Part shown: positions 1 through 9,231 of the stretch, in pieces | Position numbering within the stretch: position 1 is the first letter of the stretch | Layout: every line of letters starts with the position of its first letter | From: Diphasiastrum complanatum | Taxonomy: Eukaryota > Streptophyta > Lycopodiopsida > Lycopodiales > Lycopodiaceae | Direction of reading: 5' to 3' | Assembly (NCBI GenBank): GCA_029204225.1 | Contig: CM055103.1 | Coordinates: forward strand, 1,813,720 to 1,877,719 | Length of the DNA: 64,000 nucleotides | Notes under the pieces: model-generated | What the model saw: the letters and a program-made list of their open reading frames with translations, nothing else | The model's database searches: none | What the model was told of the DNA's origin: nothing | Translations under genes and position numbers: made by a program

Positions 1-32
1 CCATATTACCGTTTGTAGTTTATTGAAAATAG

Positions 33-390
33 TATAACTTTTTGATCGTAGCTCCAATTGAGACGAAAATTATACTATTGGAAAGCTTGACGAGAGCTTT
101 CCAACAGTACCTAGATGACCTACTTCTGAGCTATCGTTCAAAGGTTATGGCTAGTCAAAGTTTCAAAAAAAAAAAAAAGGTCCAAACATTTCTCTTGTGC
201 TCGCTAGAGTACCCTCTTGTCCGCGCACAAGAGAGATATTTGGACTTTTTTTTTGAAACTTTGACCAGCCATAACTTTTGAACAGTAGCTCAAAATTAGG
301 TCATGTAGAGTACCCTTGGAAAGCTCTCATCGGAGCGCTTTCCAACGGTATAATTATCGTCTCAGTCGGAGCTACGGTTAAAAAGTTATG
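33..390. repeat. Long imperfect foldback (inverted repeat) element
   Basis: The left arm (about 33-204) and right arm (about 221-390) are reverse complements over most of their length, with roughly four in five bases matching by eye and a loop of about 16 bases. Both arms share GTAGCTCC near the outer end, GAGAGCTTTCCAA in the middle, GTTATGGCT followed by CAAAGTTTCAAAAAA, and CTCTTGTGC at the inner end. No coding capacity is supported; the small open frames here follow from the palindrome. It may be a foldback or MITE-like element, or an inverted duplication of a longer repeat. A transcript would fold into a hairpin of about 165 bp. Confidence 0.85.
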
Positions 391-2392
391 CTTTTTTTAA
401 TGATAATTGCATATTATACTATGAATAACATGTCATGCTTGCGGGTTGCCCCCGACGTTGAATTATAGCTTTATTAAGAAAACTTTGTTTTTCAATTCTA
501 ATGAGCTACATTACGTAGATTTCAATCATTAGGGATGAGGCTTGGAGTGCACATTGGATTGTGGGAGACCTTTGAATGATGTATGGTGACATCTATTGGA
601 TATGCTTGCACGTGCATGAGGGCATATTGGTTACAAGTGTGGGCCGTGATTGAGGATCTGATTTGGAGACTAGTGGATCTACATGTGGCACAAGTATTGG
701 TATGATAGGATACCACTTTGGGTAGGTCTTGGTCATGTATTTGATGCTTTATCATTGATCTGTGTGTGCTTGCATGTTACCTTGTCACATAGTCTAGATC
801 TATGTCGAAGCTGTATGTGTCAATGCCTTTGCATCTATCTCTCCATTCTATTGGACCATTCTCAAGCATATCTCAAATCCTATTGGACCAATGGTACTTC
901 CACATCTTATTTCTATTGGACCTCTTGAACTTTGACTTGTCACACATCAAACTAACTAAAGACACTTGTCAAGAACCTATTTAGCTTGAGTTTTCCACTT
1001 GTGCTTTTGGCCTAATAATGACAAAAAAAGTGTACTTCACTAATTGACCTCTAAAGCCAAAAATGGCTCAATCTACTAATGACACCTAGAAGCTTGAATA
1101 TGAAACTTTATGAGACCCCTATAACAACCATTTTTAATTTATTTTACAATTCTCCACACATTAGAGGAGTCCTAAATCCAAAAAAGACCCTTTGTAAAGA
1201 TACTTTTTATATTTTTTTTCTCAAATTTTGCTTACACATGGACCAATCAAAACACTCATCTCCCAAAAAAAGCATTAATCCAAACCTCTTTGCCTTGACA
1301 TCCTATCTAGTCAATCCTAAAAGTTGTTTCCCATCCATTCCTGCTCCAAGCACTAGAGTCTACCAAGGACTCAATGAGAGAATGTGCACAAATCTCACCA
1401 TAGGCTATACCTAGATAGCTCTCCCATCTCCGATAGGTACTAATGATGATTTTCCAATTCTCTGCATCCCATGCAGATTCAACTTTTCCATGCTTGACAT
1501 TGCCAAGTCTGATTTGACCAATGTCTAGGTTTTATTACAAGAAACTTGTCTCAACACCATATCCAGCATGTCATCCAAACCAAAGTAAATGCAGATAAGA
1601 TCCAACCATCGTGATGATAAACTCACCCATGATCCAAAGCATATCAAATAGGATAGCTCCATTAGAATCATGTACCCTATTCAAACTTTTTAGAATTTTT
1701 CAATACAGTATCGACTCAAAAAAATTCTATATTTTTTGAGTCAGTGTATATTTTTGAATCATTGTATAATTTTTTGATACTTGTAAATTTTGATATTGTC
1801 CGACCCAACGACTTCGCGTTGACATTCCGCCCACTTTGTACATTCATTAACTATAATGAGGCGATTGTAATAACTGCAACAAAAGGTTGTTGTAGATATT
1901 TTGTAGGATATCAATCCTAGAATCTTCATCAGAAAACTTCTTTTGATTATTCGAGTTTTCTGTAGCCAGTGTTATCAACTCAACGACTGTAAGCTGAAGT
2001 TATCACTTCAAGCATTGTACTCACTATTTGATATTAATCAGAGTGCAAATTTTCAGTCCCACTATTGTATCGTTTCATTGCACATTTGTCTAAATCATTC
2101 AATTTGAACATTCTGCTGCTAACTGCGGTGCTTCTGATCCTACACTAAGCTCGCTCATCAGCTTCTGCTGATTTCCACTTATTTGCAACACTCCAGTGTA
2201 CGATATTATTAGTTATGCCCTATCATTTTGTATTAGGCCAATAATGTAATTCAAATAACCTTGTGGGGGGCCATATGCTCCAATTGGACCTATGGAGCTA
2301 GTGCATGGGATTGATGCTTATTGGTGCAAGAATAGGAGGCCAAATGCTTTTGGAGTGGATTTGGAGATCCTAGAAAAAATATTTCTCAGCTT
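391..2392. other. AT-rich unassigned DNA
   Basis: No gene is supported here. The stretch 885-985 contains repeated CTATTGGACC and a block ending in AGCTTGAG that recurs inverted at about 4000-4200, so part of it is dispersed repeat. The short open frames have no recognisable domain. The rest is probably decayed transposon sequence. Confidence 0.5.
885..985 (+). repeat. Dispersed repeat, inverted partner near 4000-4200
   Basis: The block has CTATTGGACCTCTT, then CTTTGACTTGTCAC, CATCAAAC, GACACTTGTC and TAGCTTGAG, in that order. The reverse complement of about 4000-4200 has the same words in the same order with longer spacers. This suggests two diverged copies of one repeat family, perhaps LTR pieces, in opposite orientation. 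Boundaries are approximate. Confidence 0.45.
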
Positions 2393-3262
2393 TTGGGGCC
2401 TATATCCCTTGTAGGAACTCGCGATCGTCTCCTCTCATGCATTCAATCATTGTGGCTTGGGATTGAAGCGGTTAGGATTTACCGAGGTGGTGAACATATA
2501 TCCAATGCATTCAAGAAGTATTGCTCTATTAATGGGATTGAACAAAAACTTACTTCTTCCTACTCTCCAAAGTTCAACGGACTTGCTGAAAGGAAGAATA
2601 GGACCTTGGTTGAATCTGCCAAGTGCATGATTGCTCATGCATCGTTACACAAATCTTTTTGGTAGCAAGCTATTTTTATGGCAGCTTACCTACAGAATTG
2701 ATTTTTAACCAAACGTCTATCTAATAGTAAGACTCCTTATGAAGTTTGGCAAGCCTTCAGTAAAGCATTTGAAATTTTTTTTTATGTGTGGCCTATACTC
2801 ACATTCCTAGAGACACCAAAAAGAAGTTGGATGTTCATTCTATAAGAACAATCTTTGTTGGTTATTGTTCTTCAAATGGTATGTATAATCCTTCAATATC
2901 CAAAATTATTACTAGTATAGATGTTACGTATATTTAAAATCAGTTTATTGACCTAAAGGGCAAGAACAAAGTCATAAATGAAGTTCATGCTCAGAATATT
3001 GATCAACATTGAAATACAGTCAATTCCTTCAATCAGCTAGCCTATATAATTTGATTTAGAAGAAGAACAAGAAGTTGCAACTCAAGAGTAGCCAAACCAG
3101 CAACAAACCTTGCAACCAAAGGCACCTCCTAGAAGATCTACAAGAGTTATAAATCAGCGTGTCAAATTTGCTGATGAGTACACTCATTATCTGTTGCAAG
3201 AGCCAACTATAGTTGACGAAGCACTCACGCAAGCTGATTCAGATCTTTGGAAGGAAGCCGTC
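2393..3262 (+). pseudogene. Ty1/copia remnant: integrase core to start of reverse transcriptase
   Basis: Frames from about 2460 to 2665 read as the C-terminal half of a copia integrase: RGGEH, then GIEQKLTSSYSPKFNG and LAERKNRTL, which carries the catalytic glutamate region, followed by ARSML-like and HKSFW motifs. After a stop near 2665 the homology continues in broken frames (KTPYEVW near 2730). It ends with RRSTRV and DSDLWKEA (about 3125-3260), the usual linker before the copia reverse transcriptase. Stops and frame changes make it non-functional. Homology stops abruptly near 3262, where opposite-strand LTR-element sequence begins. No LTR of its own was identified. Confidence 0.8.
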
Positions 3263-3396
3263 TTTTCTGTTTGCAACCATCTGGACTGCATGTGCTCCAT
3301 ACGGAGTCCTCTCTCCTGAGATGCCTCATGTGCTAGCTTTTCTTGTGAAAGACATTGACGATGGCTCCACCAGATCGTGCATACTTGCAACACCAT

Positions 3397-3407
3397 GTCT
3401 GATACCA
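3397..3407 (-). other. Primer-binding site of a minus-strand LTR element
   Basis: On the minus strand this reads TGGTATCAGAC, one mismatch from the usual TGGTATCAGAG that pairs with the 3' end of plant initiator-Met tRNA. It directly abuts the LTR at 3408. Confidence 0.6.
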
Positions 3408-3627
3408 TGTTAATGTTCTGAAGATCTATTATAGTATATAAATCACAACTCAAGGACCTCAAGCTGTCAAAAATGTCACAACAAAAGCTATTGAATAACA
3501 ATGAAACATTGTACATATAGTACAAGCCCCAAACTGCATGAGCTTGACAAGTGTCATCAAACTAAATTGGCACCTATCTAACTAACTAGGCCCAATATAG
3601 GTCGTAATTATTGATGAACCTAGGACA
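3408..3627 (-). repeat. Short LTR (about 220 bp) with a PBS on one side and a possible PPT on the other
   Basis: On the plus strand the block runs from TGTTAATG to CTAGGACA. On the minus strand it starts TGTCC and ends AACA, as LTRs usually do. A primer-binding site abuts it at 3397-3407, and just beyond 3627 the minus strand reads CTTAGGGGCA, a weak polypurine tract. Copia RNase H sequence on the minus strand lies further right at about 3700-3830. One LTR therefore appears to sit between two internal regions of the same orientation. The termini are inferred from a single copy. Confidence 0.5.
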
Positions 3628-3699
3628 TGCCCCTAAGCATCTCAAAAGCCATCAAACATCTAATGTATAACCTAATTTTCTATCAATGTGGTTACTCAA

Positions 3700-3830
3700 C
3701 TAATCCAAGTAGCCAGCTATAGGATGAGTGTCTGATTGATCAGTCAATGGCTTGCTCTACACCTTTTCTCTGACATAATGGTATTTGATTTCGATATGTT
3801 TACTTCAAGAATAAAATCTCAAATCTAGAG
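3700..3830 (-). pseudogene. Copia RNase H C-terminal fragment
   Basis: On the minus strand a broken frame reads SKHIEIKYHYVREKV, the motif near the end of copia RNase H that normally follows an [10 protein letters not shown]-type sequence. Stops lie immediately before it and after REKV. It lies where the end of pol would be for an element whose 3' LTR is at 3408-3627. It is a small scrap, identified by motif alone. Confidence 0.65.
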
Positions 3831-3999
3831 ATAGTGTAATTTGTGAAAAATCAAAAAGCTATCTATGTTGACTTTAGGAGTGATTAAGTTTTTCCATCAA
3901 ACATCTATGTGTAGGAAGTTGATAGGGCCAATTTTGGCCTAGAAAGCAAAATAGTCAAAATACATGTAAAGCCATGATTTGGCCAAAATTCATTTATGA

Positions 4000-4200
4000 C
4001 GTAGCTCAAGCTAGTTAGTCACTACAAGTGTCAAGTTTAGGTTTGATGAGTGATCAAAGTCAAAGTGTTGGCATGAGGTCAAGGGTCCAATCAAAAGAGA
4101 GATATCTAGCATTTTGGTCCAATCAACTTTGGAGGGTCATGAATCACTCATCCAATAGGAATCTAAAGGTGGTAGAAAAGAGGTCCAATAGGAATTGAGC
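4000..4200 (-). repeat. Dispersed repeat, inverted copy of the 885-985 family
   Basis: Read on the minus strand, this region has CTATTGGACC words, CTTTGACTTTG, CATCAAAC, GACACTTGT and TAGCTTGAG in the same order as 885-985, with extra sequence between them. No protein signal is present. The boundaries are only approximate. Confidence 0.4.
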
Positions 4201-4579
4201 ATGGACTACCTTGAGTTAGTACTAGTAGGTTGATTACGTCCATTATGTAGTTGAGTTTTTGAGAGTTATATGAGATTTGGCAATTTGTGACTATCAGTCT
4301 ACTTTCTCTCTTGACCTGAGATTTTCTCTCTACCCGAGAGCAACTACTAGGGGGTTTGGGAACCTTTAGGATCATACAACACATACTTCATAACCACTAA
4401 CCTCAAAACCATATGGTGATGAGAGTGTGTAAGCCATTCCATAAACCCCCTAACAACAACCACTTTTCATAGTTTCTTTTCAAGTATCACTTTCACACGT
4501 GTAAATGTACTTGCCCTATGATTGTATGTATGCATAATTAAAGAAACATGAAGTTTATACCCACAAAGCATTGCTAGCT

Positions 4580-5160
4580 TATGAACCAAAAACCTACAAA
4601 AATACACGGAAGAAATCGTAAACAACCGCAACCGCACACTGCAAACGGTTTCAATGAAGGCATCGAAGACAACCGCAAAGTCCTGCAAATGGTTTCAACG
4701 AAGGCACCGAAGGCAACCACAATGGTCCCGCAAGGACTCATAAATGAAGGCAACAAAGACCACCGCAACAGTCCCGCAAGGACTCACATACGAAGACCAA
4801 CGAAAGGGGTCAACCGCAACTGCAACGCAATGTGCACTATAAACCGCAACACTCCAACCTACGGTCCATTACAAAATTTTGGCAAACTAAAGGAAATTAA
4901 AGGTCAACACTTACGATCTAGAAGCGAAGACCACGGCTCGCCTAGACACCGCAAGATGAAACTTGCGGTCACCTACGAAGTAAACCAAAGGTCAGCAGAC
5001 CGAAGGCAGTCCACGAAGGCTGACTGAAGGCCACCACAAAGTCAATGAATATGGTTTACGATGGTTCTCTCCTCATGACCGCAAAGAACCTTCACGATTG
5101 CAAAGAACCTTCAACCGCAAGGCACCATAGACAAACGATCGCGGTCACAAACGGCTGTAA
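4580..5160. repeat. Degenerate short tandem repeat rich in CCGCAA and GAAGGC
   Basis: The tract repeats the words ACCGCAA, CCCGCAAGGACTCA, GAAGGCA and GACCGCAAAG at irregular spacing. It contrasts with its AT-rich surroundings in being rich in A, C and G with few T on the plus strand. A 148-codon open frame (4581-5027) spans it but is a by-product of the repeats: it is low in complexity and has no recognisable domain. The tract could be an old minisatellite or the repetitive leader of an LTR element, since LTR-like sequence with a TATATAG box follows at about 5330-5560. That link is a guess. Confidence 0.55.
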
Positions 5161-5747
5161 AAACGACGGATCTTCACAACCCAAGTAATTGTTTGCAAAT
5201 TCTGAAAGTTAGTATCTGATGCAAAAAAAACTAACTTTTTTTTATTTTTGGAAAGATCGAGCAAAGTACCAGATGCAAAACGAACTCCACGGACAAAGGA
5301 GACAGCAAATGTGATATTGTAATTAGTGTACAGTTAATTAGATTTGTTGTATTCAGTTGTGTTCGGGACGTGACCCATTAAGATATATTGATCGACAACT
5401 GATCCCGTAGACGGCTACTTGGTTTAGCCAGGTAGCCACACATAGGAAAAATTAGCCTATATAGAGTTATATACAGTATATGCTATACTCGAGGGCATGT
5501 CTCGAGTTTGTCAGTCGAATTTGGCCATACTAGTAGGCCAATTTTAGAAAACCTTTCTTTTTCATGCAGGTTGTGGATTTTCTATATGTATAGTTTTGTT
5601 TGTTAAACATTGAAGCTTTTGTTGTGCCATCTTTGAGAGCTTGTGAGGAGTGTCTATGGTGATTGATTGATGTGATCTGCATACTACACTAGATCCTAAT
5701 AGGATTCTAACACAAGACTCCATCAACATTGACTCTTTTTTAGACTC
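5161..5747. other. Non-coding, LTR-like sequence
   Basis: No coding signal is seen. The tract contains CCTATATAGAG near 5460 and a palindromic CTCGAG...CTCGAG pair at about 5490-5510, features common in plant LTRs. No second copy was found in the window, so it is not called an LTR. Confidence 0.3.
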
Positions 5748-5990
5748 CTAAGCACAGGGGATAGAACCTACTCCTTTTAGTTTACAAACATCATCATTTG
5801 TTGTAAACATAGACTTGATAGGCCCTTCATAAGACAAAAGAGTTGAAAAGTACTCCCTCTTGCTTGTCATGTGGGAACTTGCCCCACTATCTATCCACCA
5901 TGGATCTTCTCCCTTGAAACTTGATGAAGAGAAGCTTGACATCAAGTGAGTCCTCATGTAGACCCAAACTAGCTTGTGAATTTTAACAAA
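5748..5990 (-). pseudogene. Copia gag/protease junction fragment
   Basis: The minus-strand frame has a serine-rich linker followed by DPWWIDSGASSHMTSKREYF. The DSGAS box is the active-site signature of copia aspartic protease, and the trailing HMT..REYF is typical. A matching arrangement occurs in the separate remnant at 16590-16660 (WWIDSGASFHMT), so the two may be related subfamilies. The frame ends at 5748 and no integrase or LTR follows, so this is a fragment. Confidence 0.75.
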
Positions 5991-8929
5991 TCCAAAGTCA
6001 TGTAACCTAAATGTAAATTAAATTTCACCTTATTGACTTAGCATCAGAGTAGTTAGAGTCTGAAGAGGACCTTTGAAAAAGATGCATATGTATTTTTTTT
6101 CTCATTTGCGTTGACATGTGGACCAATAGAAACTCTAATATCAGGCTTCTACATAACGTAGCTTAACTCCAATACAAATAAATAGATTTTTTTTTAAATA
6201 TATAAATGTTTTGTCAGGCAGCATGTGGAAATGCTATTGGATGTTGAGGCCTATCCTTCCAGCTTATCACTGCCTGAAGAGGCCGAACCAGATTAAAATG
6301 AATATGACAAAAAGTTATGTAGGACTAAAATGAGTAAATCAATGTAGCTTTAATGTAAATGCCTTGTCAAATCATGGTTTACATGGTTAATTGCAATTAA
6401 CTCATAGCAGCAAAAAATTTGGTGTTTCAAAATTTTGCTTACACAGATTTTCATATTCATAGATTTCTACACATAATGAATGGTGCCATCAAGGAAAGCA
6501 TGCTCCTCAATCAATAATGTGTTTTTCTTCAACGAGAAAGATGGCAATGGACTATGAGTGCCAAGAAAGTATTCAAAAATCTCTTGGGATTTGATACATC
6601 CATCATCAAAAGGAACATTTCGAAAAAGCAAGAAGAGAAAACTATCATTTCAATTTTATTTGAAGGCCATAATTATGGATTTCAGAACATCATCAGGAGG
6701 AAAATCCATATTTAAAATTTAGTCCAACATGTGTATATGCATTCAGAGATAAATGTGCAAGAACTGAATTGTCAAGAACACAAAAAAATCAATTTTGAGT
6801 ATTAATAGATTACTTGCACTTCTATGTATTTCATTCTGAATCATTTCTTTTTAAAGCGCTAATCTGATCAGTTTTCTCTTGCAAATTCATATCCATCCAA
6901 TATAAATGAATGGGATCCAACCGGATCTCTTGTAGGTGTGTTAAATGTAGTACACATTGATATTAGACAGTTGCAATATAAAGGTAGAACTACAAAAGAT
7001 CTTGCTGATTGTGATTTTTTTTTTTATGAATCTATGTACATTCCCAATTTAAAAGAGTGTTATGGGCAAATCCAGCCCATTCCACTACCTACTTTTAGAA
7101 GTGATGAATGGGTTATTCCTGATGCTACAATTTTAGAATCATTTCGTTGTAAGTTGTATAATAACGTAAAAACTTCATTAAAGATACTACATGCTAAAAA
7201 ATAGTCCGATTAAGTTGAGTTGTTGTTTTGAATATATTTGTTGATTTTTTTTCTCAAGTGTCAATGTACACAAAACTCCAACTATGTATGTAAAATCAAA
7301 ATGTCTTCCATATGGTTTCGTTATCAAATAGAAAAACAAATGCACAACTTTTGCTTCCACTACCAAAGATGAAAAAGGATTAAAAATAAATGGATGTCAC
7401 TTGATCAAGACCTTGAAGAAAGTGAACACTCTCAACAAAAGAATATTGACATAATATACAATGATGGACTTCTGACTTGTATTGAAGTGGAGGAAGATTG
7501 AATCCTAAATTATATCAGGCAAGAACTGTTGCTCCTTCAAAATGATATACTCTCATACTTCAAATTCATTTTCAATGAAAATCTCGTAAGTAGTTGTAAC
7601 TATTTTTATTCTTCTTGAAAAACTTATATAAAAATCAGTCATATAACAACTATTCTAAATGCAATATATTTTGAATCAATTTTTTGCAGGTACGTAAAAG
7701 ACATGAGCTTGAGATCAAATGTAAAGATATTGGCGAAACTATCCGAATGGTGGAGGAACACTGAAATTTATTATCAAAAATAAGTGTATAAATTGCAATA
7801 CAGTCCTATTCTAAAGACACAACTTGATTGTAACAATCCATATTCGTATCAATGAAAATATAAAAAATGGACTGTTTACATGTATGATTATATCTATCTT
7901 TTGATTGTAATATACACATGTATACTTGAAATCCTATGAAATTAAAATTTCTAGTCATTATTTTTTTTAGTATTTTCTTCTAAATTAAGAGAAGCATCTG
8001 GTAAAATTGTTTGCTCGTGCTATTCCAAAATTAAGAGGTTGATAAAGTACAATCTTCTTTTCTATTATTAAGTCTTTCTCTTCATTAGAAAAGATTTTTA
8101 TATTTTGTTAATTGTATATTATAACATCTGTAGCCTGAGCTACTTGAAAGGCTATTAGAACCGGAACATTTTGTTTTTTTTCACCTTTGATGCTCTCAAT
8201 TTGTGGAACAAAACGTTTAACTTTTGTAACAGAAATCTTAATCAACTCTTGTTGCAGTCTGTACACTTCATTGAGGTTATATGAGTCGAGTTAACTATCA
8301 TTAGCAAGATTGAGAAATTTACTAATCATGATACTAATGAAATAGGAAATAAAATAAAAAAAACATCAAATGAATCACTCTATCAATATCAAATTAGAAG
8401 AAAAAAAAATATTACCTTATCAATATCAACATCTAATTGAAATTGTATCACTTAAAAAATAGCTTTGTAATATACAACACAACCATACACTATTGAAAGA
8501 ATCAGGCTTTTGTTGTACAAACTACAGATATTGAAAAAAAAAAAGTATTAACGTTATGACAAATATAAAATGCACAGAAAGATGGAAAACTTAAATCTAA
8601 AATAGATCTGAATTAGCAATAATGTTAAATTCCTCAATAGATTTTATTTTTATTTCAATGCGAAATCTTTTGAAATGGATCAAAATCCTAAAAAAGAGCA
8701 ACCATTTTTCAATTTTTTTATTTTTGCCCAAGAACATGTTTTTTTACAAAAAAAATTCCAAAAAAACACAAAAAAATAAAAAATAAAAAATCTTCCAAAA
8801 AATTTGCATTTTGACCCAAAAAAATCTATACACCATGTCTAAAAAAATTAAATTTTCTAGTAAAACCTTAAAAATTAAAAATGTCCAACTAAACAAAATA
8901 CACAAACATTTATGGTGTTTTAATAGTCT
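5991..8929. other. AT-rich unassigned DNA with one unrecognised ORF (6938-7204)
   Basis: Long A and T runs and scattered stops dominate. One 88-codon plus-strand frame at 6938-7204 has ordinary-looking composition (for example GQIQPIPLPTFRSDEW) and is preceded by a possible splice acceptor (TTGTAG at about 6930). I do not recognise a family. It might be a stray exon of a decayed gene or transposon. Nothing else here is supported. Confidence 0.35.
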
Positions 8930-9014
8930 GAATTGACTTTCATAAAAATAACTTGCATAATACATTTGAAGTCAGTTACACTAAATCCACAAATGTTGAA
9001 AACATTGAAAATAA

Positions 9015-9016
<2 letters not shown>

Positions 9017-9045
<29 letters not shown>
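9017..9045. repeat. TG microsatellite, about 14 units
   Basis: An uninterrupted TG run lies immediately upstream of the first copy of a duplicated block that starts TTACAATTGAAATTCCAA. The cysteine- and valine-rich frames across it are artefacts. Confidence 0.95.
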
Positions 9046-9048
<3 letters not shown>

Positions 9049-9111
9049 AATTGAAATTCCAAGGAATTTTCACTGCTTTGAACTCAATGCTCAAAATATT
9101 ATCAAGACCCG

Positions 9112-9163
<52 letters not shown>

Positions 9164-9231
9164 TACAATTGAAATTCCAAAGAATTCTTACTACTCTAAA
9201 CTCAGTGCTCGAAATATTATCAAGACCCATT
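9046..9231. repeat. Duplicated block of about 70 bp, each copy preceded by a microsatellite
   Basis: Copy 1 (about 9046-9114) and copy 2 (about 9163-9231) both read TTACAATTGAAATTCCAA, then GAATT, then CTCA.TGCTC, then AAATATTATCAAGACCC, with a few substitutions. The period is about 116 bp including the dinucleotide run. The run before copy 1 is TG and the run before copy 2 is TA. A tandem duplication followed by divergence of the microsatellite is the simplest explanation. Confidence 0.85.
9113..9160. repeat. TA microsatellite, about 24 units
   Basis: A pure TA run separates the two copies of the duplicated block at 9046-9231. Length may be unstable, and assembly or read slippage is possible. 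Confidence 0.95.

Noticed and set aside
42-281. 79-codon open frame at the window start
   Set aside because: It lies wholly inside the foldback and includes a lysine run from poly(A); composition follows from the inverted repeat.
4581-5027. 148-codon frame as a gene
   Set aside because: Low-complexity product of the CCGCAA repeat tract; no start context or domain and no splice or homology evidence.
6938-7204. 88-codon frame as a confirmed gene
   Set aside because: Composition is plausible and an acceptor-like AG precedes it, but no family is recognised and flanking exons are absent, so it is only mentioned in the region entry.
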